The notes below the pieces were generated by a model that saw only the letters and a program-made list of their open reading frames with translations, was not told where the DNA came from and did not search any database. A stretch of 5,573 nucleotides of DNA from positions 1 to 5,573 of the forward strand of contig CBFHJL010000143.1 in NCBI GenBank assembly GCA_965656195.1, given 5' to 3'. A program made the position numbers and the translations under genes. Below are positions 1 to 5,573 of this stretch, piece by piece. Source of the stretch: Brumimicrobium sp965656195 (lineage in GTDB: Bacteria > Bacteroidota > Bacteroidia > Flavobacteriales_D > Crocinitomicaceae). Position 1 is the first letter of the stretch. Each line of letters opens with the position of its first letter.

Positions 1-77
1 TGACCAATCTCCCTTGCTTTGGATATTTGATCCTCTAGTGCTTTTAACGGCTCTTCAAAATCTAAGTATGTCGACAT
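1..77 (-). CDS. accA: AccA, acetyl-CoA carboxylase carboxyltransferase subunit alpha (N-terminal fragment)
   Basis: Only the first 25 codons lie in the window; the gene runs off the left edge. Read on the minus strand from the ATG at 77-75, the peptide starts MSTYLDFEEPLKALEDQI and continues SKAREIG. This matches the usual start of Bacteroidota AccA proteins (a YLDFE.P block followed by a charged helix with LE..I). AccA pairs with AccD to form the carboxyltransferase that moves the carboxyl group from biotin to acetyl-CoA, making malonyl-CoA, the committed step of cytosolic fatty acid synthesis. The gene is divergent from ispE with 64 bp between the two starts. No Shine-Dalgarno-like sequence precedes the ATG; the leader is A-rich, as is common in this phylum. 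Recognition rests on a short N-terminus from memory of the family, so a different protein cannot be fully excluded. Confidence 0.8.
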   Translation of the reverse strand, partial: MSTYLDFEEPLKALEDQISKAREIG

Positions 78-128
78 AATTTGTTTCTTTTTGAGCGGCG
101 AAAGTTACAAAAAATAGTTTGCTATTTC

Positions 129-136
129 TACATTTG
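129..136 (+). promoter_or_regulatory. Candidate -7 promoter box (TACATTTG) of ispE
   Basis: TACATTTG is a perfect match to the Bacteroidota -7 consensus TAnnTTTG. It ends five bases before the ispE ATG, so a transcript starting at the usual distance would begin at or next to the start codon. No TTG/TTTG element is visible at the normal -33 spacing, which weakens the call. The box is embedded in a short inverted repeat, TCTACA-TT-TGTAGA (127-140). Whether this is a promoter, an operator or chance cannot be settled from sequence alone. Confidence 0.4.
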
Positions 137-141
137 TAGAT

Positions 142-951
142 ATGATATCCTTTCCTCAGTGTAAAATTAATATAGGTCTCAACATTCATTTCAAAAGAGA
201 TGACAATTTTCATGAGATCACATCAGTAATGTATCCTGTTCCATTGAACGATGTACTTGAAATTGTGCGGTCAGAAGAGTTCAAGTTTTCACATAGTGGA
301 TTGGATATTCCAGGAGATACGAATAACAATTTATGTATTCGTGCTTTTAAGTTGATGGAAGAGAGGTATTCTATTTCTCCTGTTCACATGCATTTATATA
401 AAAAGATACCCATGGGAGGTGGGTTAGGAGGAGGTTCTGCGGATGCAACTGAAACACTGAAGTTGTTGAATGATGAATTTATTCTGGATATATCAAATGA
501 GGAATTGAAGGAAATGGCAGCTGAGCTAGGTTCTGATTGTCCATTTTTTGTAGAGAATAATGTCCAGTTTGCTCAAGGTAGAGGAGAGAAGCTAAATACT
601 ATAGATTTAGATCTAAGTGGTAAATATTTATTGCTTGTCAATGACGGAACGCATGTAAGTACAAAGGAGGCGTATGGCAATGTTGTGCCAACACTACCTT
701 CTGAAAGATTATTGGATCTATTGAAACTTCCTGTTCACCAATGGAAAGGAAAAGTTATTAATCAATTCGAGGAAAGTGTGTTTCAGATATATCCTCACCT
801 GGAGGATTTGAAAAATCAGCTTTACAATATGGGAGCCGTTTACGCTTCAATGTCTGGTTCAGGCGCCACACTTTACGGTTTGTTTGATGAAGAACCGAAT
901 CAGAAAGGTCTGCCAGTTAACCTTGAGTTCTCGAAGATAATTGAATTATAA
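142..951 (+). CDS. ispE: IspE, 4-(cytidine 5'-diphospho)-2-C-methyl-D-erythritol kinase
   Basis: IspE is a cytosolic GHMP-family kinase that phosphorylates CDP-methylerythritol at the 2-hydroxyl with ATP, the fourth step of the MEP pathway to IPP and DMAPP. The 269 residues are normal for the family. In order: the N-terminal substrate strand CKINIGLNI with the conserved Lys8 (equivalent to E. coli Lys10); the FHEITSVMYP segment (23-32) whose His24 corresponds to the cytidine-contacting His; the glycine-rich ATP loop PMGGGLGGGSADA (90-102); the catalytic Asp132 in GSDCPFF; and GHMP motif 3, MSGSGAT (237-243). The ATG at 142 is preferred because residue 1 then sits just before the family's first strand, and no in-frame upstream start is needed. 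The loop has Gly where many homologues have Ala (GAGLGGG), a mild change. The gene converges on the downstream secreted-protein gene and shares 6 bp with it. It appears intact and functional. Confidence 0.95.
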   Translation: MISFPQCKINIGLNIHFKRDDNFHEITSVMYPVPLNDVLEIVRSEEFKFSHSGLDIPGDTNNNLCIRAFKLMEERYSISPVHMHLYKKIPMGGGLGGGSADATETLKLLNDEFILDISNEELKEMAAELGSDCPFFVENNVQFAQGRGEKLNTIDLDLSGKYLLLVNDGTHVSTKEAYGNVVPTLPSERLLDLLKLPVHQWKGKVINQFEESVFQIYPHLEDLKNQLYNMGAVYASMSGSGATLYGLFDEEPNQKGLPVNLEFSKIIEL

Positions 952-962
952 TTTTATAATTC
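943..962. terminator. AT-rich perfect inverted repeat spanning both convergent stop codons
   Basis: Arms GAATTATAA (943-951) and TTATAATTC (954-962) are exact reverse complements separated by TT. The repeat covers the last codons and stop of ispE and the last codons and stop of the minus-strand T9SS gene. Its position between convergent genes suggests a shared, bidirectional transcription end signal. Against a strong intrinsic terminator: each stem has only one G-C pair, the real hairpin must open central pairs to make a loop, and no clear T-run follows on either strand. Confidence 0.35.
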
Positions 963-3186
963 TTCCTGTTGTAAGTATGTTTGATCCATCTTGAATCAAT
1001 AAGGTATATACTCCTTTTGAGTGCTTAGAAATATCTATAATACCTGTGCCCCAAACGCTTTTATTCCTAACAATTGTTTGGCCTAATGCATCGATTACTT
1101 TAATAGATATTTCTTTTTGCTGATCGTCAATTTTCACATGAAAAATACCGTTTTCAGAAGGATTGGGGTATACGGTAAAATTAAATTCTTTCGTATAATT
1201 TTCTACTGCTATAAATGGATCACTAAATTCGTCTGCCTTGTAAGCCCATAATCCGCCAAGATCTGTTCCTAGAAAAAGGTCATATTGATTATTGTTCCTT
1301 ATGGTATCAATAAATGGTGCTGTATACCCTCCTGCGTCAATGTTTGCATAGATGTCCGATGCTAAGTTGAAAGTATCACCATCTTCAATATTATCATCAA
1401 TTTCAGTGTAGTAATATATCGTTCCTTCTCTGTTACCCGCAAATAAATGAGTAGTATCATTGTGTCGCACAAACATAGGAACAGTATAATTATCTGGATA
1501 TATAGTTGTTCCCATATCCACTTTTCCGATGTCGATAGAAACCAGTTTCCACGATGGTGAAGCAGCAGATCCAATATTTTCATAATACGAGATTCCAGCT
1601 ATTCTTTTACCTATAATCAAATCTAATAAGTTGTCGTTGTTTAGATCAAACAGTTGAGGTGAAGCATAACTAAAAACATTTATCAGATCTCCCTGATCAT
1701 CTGTTATATTCAATTGGCTTAATGTAAAATCTGTAGCACCACTTCCTGTTTTTTCATAATAGTGAATAACTCCACTTTCCGTTCCTAAAAGCATATCTTT
1801 GTCTCCGTCATTGTCTAAATCCCCGAAGGTAGGATGCATTCTTAAGCCATATCCCTCAGTAGATAATGATAGCCAGTCATCACTAATGAAAGTATACACA
1901 GGTTGTCCTGCAGTACCAGTATTTTGATAATATTGAATCTTAGAGATCTTGTCTAAGGGGTCAAGATATCTGAAGTTAGATGAGATCAATAAGTCTTTCA
2001 ATCCATCTTCATTTAAATCAATCAGTACAGGTATTGATCCTTTACCATTTTCTATCATTTGTCCTTGGATGAAATCATCTTGTACATAAGAGAAATTTGG
2101 CTGGCTATTCGTACCAATATTTTTATAAAACATTATACTTTCTCTGTTCGCCGATCCTCCATTTGCATTCGTTCCAACGATTAAATCCTTAATGTCATCA
2201 TGATCAACATCCACATAGAAAGGTGCTGGGAAAATCGGTAAATCAACGGGTGTGGTATTACTAGGGTAATTTTGATCAGCACTTACCATAGCCGAATTCT
2301 GGTTTGGAGCAGTTCCCCCATTTGTAAGAGCAATGAGGTTATTGTGAGCAACATCCCCTAAAATTAGGTCCATTACATTATCATTGTTTAAGTCTATTGA
2401 TAAAAGACTAGAGCCCGCATGGCGAGCATATTTTTCTGGATTTGAAATACTTGGTGTTCCACAAAGTCCATCTGTTGCATTTAGAATAACACTGTTGTTT
2501 TGATCACTTTCCATGAACTTTCCCCAACATTCATTCATCATTACGTACTCAAGTGAATCTGCATGGCCATAGTTTTCTATCGAAACGTTCTTATGGTATT
2601 CGATTCGTTCACCTCCAAGGTGGAAGGTTAAAACATCAATGTCCGTATCTCCGTCAACGTCCACGTAAGCTGGTAAATCAATCGAGCTAACATACAGGTT
2701 GTTAATGTTCCCACTTGCATACTCTGACTCTAAAATTTCCTTAGCAAGTTCCCATGTAAGTCCGTCTGTTTGATTTCCTGTATTTCTATACACTTTGACT
2801 CCACCAATTCCATAAGTGAAAAGGTCATTTTTACCATCATTGTTATAGTCAACCATGATAGCTCTGTACCTTACGTCTTTTGGGAAGAGAGATCGACTGT
2901 CATATACATATTTGTAATACTTCTCACCATTTTCTTCAACGGTTTCAAATAGTCGAATTTGATTTGCACTCCTATCAAATATAAAAAGATCGGGAAGTCC
3001 ATCGAAATTGTAATCAATTGTAGAAGTTTGAGCATGACTCAATCCTCCAGCCCAGGCGAAATCAAGTGTATCCGTTCCTCTTTTAACAATAATCGAGTCG
3101 TTGTACTGAAACCCAAATTGAGCCAGCGCACTGGAAGTAATAAATATAAAATTCGAAAAAAGTACAATCAGAATTAATTTATTCAT
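946..3186 (-). CDS. Secreted FG-GAP/VCBS repeat protein with T9SS type A C-terminal sorting domain
   Basis: A 746-residue exported protein, probably displayed on or released from the cell surface through the type IX secretion system. Residues 1-22 form a Sec signal peptide (MNK, a long hydrophobic core, then ALA before Gln23). Eight calcium-loop motifs of the DxDxDGxxDLL type begin near residues 58, 113, 176, 265, 326, 390, 456 and 514, for example DYNNDGKNDLF and DLNEDGLKDLL. Most are followed some 10-20 residues later by a YYxNxG strand, the usual pattern of FG-GAP/VCBS beta-propeller blades. Two further blade-like segments (about 570-597 and 623-650) have lost the acidic loop. The tail, from about 670, has VYPNPSENG, then KVIDALGQ and KGVYTLLI, typical of the Por-secretion (type A) sorting domain. 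Cys220 and Cys242, in a longer insert between loops 3 and 4, could form a disulfide. The ligand is unknown; adhesion or glycan binding are the usual guesses. No enzyme domain is visible. Confidence 0.93.
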   Translation of the reverse strand: MNKLILIVLFSNFIFITSSALAQFGFQYNDSIIVKRGTDTLDFAWAGGLSHAQTSTIDYNFDGLPDLFIFDRSANQIRLFETVEENGEKYYKYVYDSRSLFPKDVRYRAIMVDYNNDGKNDLFTYGIGGVKVYRNTGNQTDGLTWELAKEILESEYASGNINNLYVSSIDLPAYVDVDGDTDIDVLTFHLGGERIEYHKNVSIENYGHADSLEYVMMNECWGKFMESDQNNSVILNATDGLCGTPSISNPEKYARHAGSSLLSIDLNNDNVMDLILGDVAHNNLIALTNGGTAPNQNSAMVSADQNYPSNTTPVDLPIFPAPFYVDVDHDDIKDLIVGTNANGGSANRESIMFYKNIGTNSQPNFSYVQDDFIQGQMIENGKGSIPVLIDLNEDGLKDLLISSNFRYLDPLDKISKIQYYQNTGTAGQPVYTFISDDWLSLSTEGYGLRMHPTFGDLDNDGDKDMLLGTESGVIHYYEKTGSGATDFTLSQLNITDDQGDLINVFSYASPQLFDLNNDNLLDLIIGKRIAGISYYENIGSAASPSWKLVSIDIGKVDMGTTIYPDNYTVPMFVRHNDTTHLFAGNREGTIYYYTEIDDNIEDGDTFNLASDIYANIDAGGYTAPFIDTIRNNNQYDLFLGTDLGGLWAYKADEFSDPFIAVENYTKEFNFTVYPNPSENGIFHVKIDDQQKEISIKVIDALGQTIVRNKSVWGTGIIDISKHSKGVYTLLIQDGSNILTTGRIIKL

Positions 3187-3274
3187 TTGTTCATCTTTAA
3201 ATTTAAGACGTTATTTATTAACGAGACGTTGATATAATTACTTTAAATTTACAAAATTCCATGGAGAAATAGTA
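3187..3274 (-). promoter_or_regulatory. Upstream region of the T9SS-protein gene, with short repeats
   Basis: This 88-bp spacer separates the amidohydrolase stop from the T9SS-protein start; both genes are on the minus strand. On the minus strand it carries GAATTTTG (3260-3253), one mismatch from the TAnnTTTG -7 box, without a clear -33 partner. It also holds an 11-bp direct repeat CTTTAAATTTA (3195-3205 and 3241-3251), a 7-bp direct repeat AGACGTT (3206-3212 and 3224-3230), and a small hairpin CGTTA-TTTAT-TAACG (3209-3223). These could be operator sites or chance in AT-rich DNA. Nothing resembling a strong terminator for the amidohydrolase gene is seen, so read-through into the T9SS gene is possible. 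Confidence 0.3.
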
Positions 3275-4897
3275 TTACCATTCTAAATTCATGTCATAAA
3301 CAGGTTCGCCATTTATCAGTGTAATTATTGAATAATTGGGTGCATATTCATTATTTTGCTCAATGGGTTGATCAAGAATAGTAAGGGTTGCCTGTTTTCC
3401 TTTTTCTAAGGTGCCGAGTCTACCTTCTTCAAAACATCCATATGAAGCCCACAATGTCATTGCTTTTAGAGCGACTGGGTATGAGACCTTTTCTTCAATT
3501 AGAAATCCTGAAGCAGGTTGGTTATTTTTATTTTTTCTCGAAGTAGCTGCAAATAAAGTGGCAAAAGGATCAAAGTCCTCGACGGGAAAATCAGTCCCAA
3601 ATAGTATCATGCCAGAAGATTTACGCAGAGAGTTATAGGCGTAACCACCTGCTAATAATCGCTTTTCACCAAGGTGTTCTTTTGCCCATCTTTGATCTGT
3701 TGTCGCATGAGTGGGCTGAACAGAAGGTAATGCTCTACTTTTTTCGAAAAGTTTAAAATCATCTGGATGGATAACCTGAGCATGCTCAATTCTCCATCGA
3801 TGATCGGCAACATCGTTCATTAAAGTGTCTATTGTATTTAGAACAACTCTGTTTGCTGAATCACCAATACAGTGACTATTCAGTTGGTAACCTAGATCTT
3901 TCACTTTTTTAAATATATCTTGAACCTCCTTTGGAGATTGAAGCATAATACCATATGTTGCTGAATCGGCATAAGGTTCAAGCAGGCAAGCTCCGTGTGA
4001 ACCTAAGGATCCATCTACAATAACTTTAAAACTGCGAACGGATAAGTTTCCTTCCCTGTAAAACCCTTCTTTCTTAGCAAATTGAAAGTTCTCTTCTGTG
4101 GGAAATATCATTGCATAGACTTGTAATTTTAGCTTCTGTTCTCTAGCAAGTTCTTGAAATATTTCAAGCTCATTTCTATGAAGTCCAGCCTCATGCACAT
4201 GAGTTATGCCGTATGCAAGTAATTCATCCTGTATTTCTAGGATACTTTTTTTAAGGTCCTCTTTTTTTGGTTTTGGTAGCTGATCGTTTACATAGTCTAA
4301 TGCAAAATCTAAAAGTATTCCAGCTTTTTGATCTACAACGCCTCCTTCGATGATGAGTGTGTCAGAAATCGATGCATAATCCATCATCGCTTGATTTACT
4401 AACATAGCGTGACCATCAATTCTAGTTAGTGCCACAGGTGTGTTAGGAAACACCTCAGAGAGTTTCTGATGGTTCGGTAGACTTTTCTCTCCCCATAAAC
4501 TCTGGTCCCATCCGCGTCCTTGGATAATTTTTTGTTTATGCTTGTTTTGATGTTTCTGGACTCTTCGAATCATTTCATCGTAGGAAGTTACACCCACCAA
4601 ATTAACGTTTTGACGTTGCTTAGCTAGACTCATTATATGGCCGTGAGCATCGTGTAAGCCAGGGAATACATCTTTTTGCTCGGCATTGATGTATTTATCT
4701 GCAGTATATTTATTTAATATCTGTCGTTCTGGTCCAACTTCAATGATTTTATCATCTTTGATAGCAATGGCCTCCGCTTTATCTAAAGCGTCATTCATAA
4801 TGTGAATATCAGCATTGTGAATGATGAGATCAACAGACTTCCCTTTAAAACAGCTGGATAGAAAAGAAAGGATTAAAAGACACAACCAAAACCGCAT
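3275..4897 (-). CDS. Lipoprotein amidohydrolase, YtcJ-like Amidohydro_3 family
   Basis: A 540-residue metal-dependent hydrolase, close to the usual length of this family once its signal peptide is counted. Residues 1-16 are a lipoprotein signal with lipobox LSSC (Cys16 would be lipidated), so the enzyme is probably anchored in the periplasm. No K-D/E or Q-A-D/E surface-export signal follows the Cys. The catalytic domain has FPGLHDAHGHI (78-88), with metal ligands expected at His85 and His87; GRGWDQSLW (127-135); DGHAMLVN (161-168); THVHEAG (232-238); KVIVDGSLGSHGA (291-303); HCIGD (342-346); RIEHAQ (369-374); VQPTHATTDQRW (393-404); and GTDFPVED (434-441), with Asp436 as the expected catalytic or metal-binding Asp. 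The C-terminal GRLGTLEKGKQATLTILD closes the small beta domain of amidohydrolases. All family motifs are present, so it should be active. The substrate (an amide, urea-type or N-acyl bond) cannot be told from sequence. It is divergent from a SLC13 transporter across 83 bp. Confidence 0.9.
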   Translation of the reverse strand: MRFWLCLLILSFLSSCFKGKSVDLIIHNADIHIMNDALDKAEAIAIKDDKIIEVGPERQILNKYTADKYINAEQKDVFPGLHDAHGHIMSLAKQRQNVNLVGVTSYDEMIRRVQKHQNKHKQKIIQGRGWDQSLWGEKSLPNHQKLSEVFPNTPVALTRIDGHAMLVNQAMMDYASISDTLIIEGGVVDQKAGILLDFALDYVNDQLPKPKKEDLKKSILEIQDELLAYGITHVHEAGLHRNELEIFQELAREQKLKLQVYAMIFPTEENFQFAKKEGFYREGNLSVRSFKVIVDGSLGSHGACLLEPYADSATYGIMLQSPKEVQDIFKKVKDLGYQLNSHCIGDSANRVVLNTIDTLMNDVADHRWRIEHAQVIHPDDFKLFEKSRALPSVQPTHATTDQRWAKEHLGEKRLLAGGYAYNSLRKSSGMILFGTDFPVEDFDPFATLFAATSRKNKNNQPASGFLIEEKVSYPVALKAMTLWASYGCFEEGRLGTLEKGKQATLTILDQPIEQNNEYAPNYSIITLINGEPVYDMNLEW

Positions 4898-4949
4898 AGA
4901 CTATAATTTTTTATAAAAATACATTGAATTTTGAGGTAAGACCAGTCAT

Positions 4950-4961
4950 TTTTCATGAAAA
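4950..4961. promoter_or_regulatory. Perfect 12-bp palindrome in the amidohydrolase/transporter divergent spacer
   Basis: TTTTCATGAAAA is identical to its own reverse complement. It lies 19 bp upstream of the transporter start and 52 bp upstream of the amidohydrolase start. It falls immediately upstream of the candidate -7 box at 4969, where a bound repressor would block RNA polymerase. A dimeric regulator site serving one or both genes is a reasonable inference. No regulator gene is in the window. Confidence 0.35.
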
Positions 4962-4968
4962 TCGTTTG

Positions 4969-4976
4969 TATGTTTG
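4969..4976 (+). promoter_or_regulatory. Candidate -7 promoter box (TATGTTTG) of the SLC13 transporter gene
   Basis: TATGTTTG matches TAnnTTTG perfectly and ends four bases before the ATG at 4981. As with ispE, this places the expected transcript start at the start codon. No TTG element is seen at normal -33 spacing; the nearest TTTG upstream (4930-4933) is too far away. Confidence 0.4.
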
Positions 4977-4980
4977 CTAC

Positions 4981-5573
4981 ATGAAGGCCAATGCAGTTCA
5001 CTTTTTCATAGGTATTTTGATCTTTATTGGATCTTATCTTTTCGAGGTCGATGCGTTTAATGTTCAAGCATTGGGTTTAGCCATATGGATGGTGTACTGG
5101 TGGGTAACGCAACCCATTCCACTCTATGCTACGGCATTATTACCGATTATCGTAGGTTTGCCATTTGAACTTATTGAAAAGGCGCCTCTTGCTCAATCTT
5201 ACGGGAACCATATGATATTCTTGTTTTTTGGGGGCTTTGTTCTGGCATTAGGAATCGAGAAGTGGAAGCTGCACGAGCAGATCGCGTTTAGTATCATTCG
5301 AACTTTCGGTCAAACACCTGTTCGTATCCTGGGTGGCTTCATGGCTGCAACGGCCTTTTTAAGTATGTGGATCAGTAATACAGCAACCGCATTGATGATG
5401 CTTCCTATTGCTCTTTCTGTAATCCGAGCAATACCCAGGTTTAGAGAGAAAAAGTTGTTTTCAATCGGGTTGATGTTAAGTATTGCATTTGCCGCGAATA
5501 TTGGAGGAACAGCCACTTTGATTGGGACTCCTCCAAATATTCAAATGGCAGGAATATTAAATCAACAGTTTGA
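4981..5573 (+). CDS. SLC13/DASS family sodium-coupled anion transporter (N-terminal 197 residues)
   Basis: An inner-membrane importer of the divalent anion:sodium symporter family (dicarboxylates, citrate or sulfate; substrate not resolved). The reading frame stays open to the window edge, giving 197 codons of an expected 450-600. Hydrophobic segments lie at about 7-22, 30-60, 78-92, 115-150 and 160-180. Family motifs: WWVTQPIPLYATALLP (40-55), the N-terminal DASS signature; FLFFGGFVLALGIEK (80-94); the first SNT sodium/substrate motif SNTATALMMLP (132-142); and ANIGGTATLIGTPPN (172-186), the segment completing the first sodium site. In the signature most homologues have Glu where this one has Gln44. 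The ATG at 4981 is chosen because it sits right before the first membrane helix and no closer in-frame ATG exists upstream. The gene is transcribed away from the amidohydrolase, with which it shares an 83-bp control region. Confidence 0.92.
   Translation, partial: MKANAVHFFIGILIFIGSYLFEVDAFNVQALGLAIWMVYWWVTQPIPLYATALLPIIVGLPFELIEKAPLAQSYGNHMIFLFFGGFVLALGIEKWKLHEQIAFSIIRTFGQTPVRILGGFMAATAFLSMWISNTATALMMLPIALSVIRAIPRFREKKLFSIGLMLSIAFAANIGGTATLIGTPPNIQMAGILNQQF

Noticed and set aside
1362..1583. A 73-codon minus-strand open frame
   Set aside because: It lies wholly inside the T9SS-protein gene in another frame, encodes a low-complexity hydrophobic peptide and has no recognisable motif; a shadow frame.
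2770..3177. Two plus-strand open frames (2770-2952 and 2959-3177) antisense to the T9SS-protein gene
   Set aside because: Both are opposite well-supported codons for the signal peptide and first calcium loops. Their products look like translated antisense with no domain.
946..3186. Calcium-loop repeats considered as calmodulin-like EF-hands or a dockerin
   Set aside because: The loops recur every 55-66 residues with intervening YYxNxG beta strands, which fits FG-GAP/VCBS blades rather than paired helix-loop-helix units.
3411..3638. A plus-strand 75-codon open frame antisense to the amidohydrolase C-terminus
   Set aside because: It is opposite conserved family motifs (GTDFPVED region) and has no start context or recognisable product.
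4906..4920. ATTTTT-TAT-AAAAAT inverted repeat next to the amidohydrolase start
   Set aside because: Only A and T bases in a very AT-rich leader; expected by chance and of negligible stability.
4955..4984. A nine-codon ORF (MKIVCMFAT) whose stop overlaps the transporter ATG, resembling a coupled upstream peptide
   Set aside because: If the -7 box at 4969 is used, this ORF lies mostly upstream of the transcript. Its ATG falls inside the palindrome, and the length is easily reached by chance.
4873..5067. A minus-strand 64-codon open frame across the divergent spacer
   Set aside because: It overlaps both the amidohydrolase signal peptide and the start of the transporter; the peptide has no domain, and both neighbours are strongly supported.
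5310..5516. A minus-strand 68-codon open frame opposite the transporter
   Set aside because: It is antisense to the SNT and GGTATLIGTPPN motifs of the SLC13 protein, so it is a shadow frame.

Overview
The window looks like ordinary chromosomal DNA from a member of the Bacteroidota, probably a free-living or marine flavobacterial or cytophagal lineage. The evidence is an AT-rich sequence with no Shine-Dalgarno-like sites before the starts, two perfect TAnnTTTG (Bacteroidota -7 type) boxes, a C-terminal type IX secretion (T9SS) sorting domain that is essentially restricted to this phylum, and IspE and AccA N-termini of the Bacteroidota type. No insertion sequence, CRISPR array, tRNA, rRNA or phage gene was seen.

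Layout: (1) 1-77, minus strand: the first 25 codons of accA (acetyl-CoA carboxylase carboxyltransferase alpha subunit). (2) A 64-bp divergent spacer, then ispE (142-951, plus), the GHMP-family kinase of the MEP isoprenoid pathway. (3) 946-3186, minus: a secreted FG-GAP/VCBS repeat protein of 746 residues with eight calcium-loop motifs and a T9SS type A tail. Its stop codon overlaps the ispE stop within a perfect AT-rich inverted repeat. (4) An 88-bp spacer with several short repeats. (5) 3275-4897, minus: a lipoprotein amidohydrolase of the YtcJ-like Amidohydro_3 group. (6) An 83-bp divergent spacer with a perfect 12-bp palindrome and a -7 box. (7) 4981 to the end, plus: the first 197 residues of a SLC13/DASS sodium-coupled anion transporter, open at the window edge. 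No gene-free stretch exceeds 88 bp.

Functionally, accA (malonyl-CoA for fatty acids) and ispE (IPP/DMAPP for quinones, carotenoids and undecaprenyl carriers) are housekeeping genes arranged back to back. The other three genes concern the cell envelope: an exported repeat protein, a membrane-anchored hydrolase and an inner-membrane organic-anion importer. The hydrolase and transporter share a divergent control region. A functional link between them (hydrolysis outside, uptake inside) is possible but is inference only.

No convincing new biological system is present. The most interesting observations are regulatory: both plus-strand genes have a perfect TAnnTTTG box ending only 4-5 nt before the ATG, which suggests leaderless transcripts; a palindrome lies between the divergent hydrolase and transporter genes; and the convergent ispE/T9SS pair shares a palindromic TTATAA that encodes Leu-stop on both strands.
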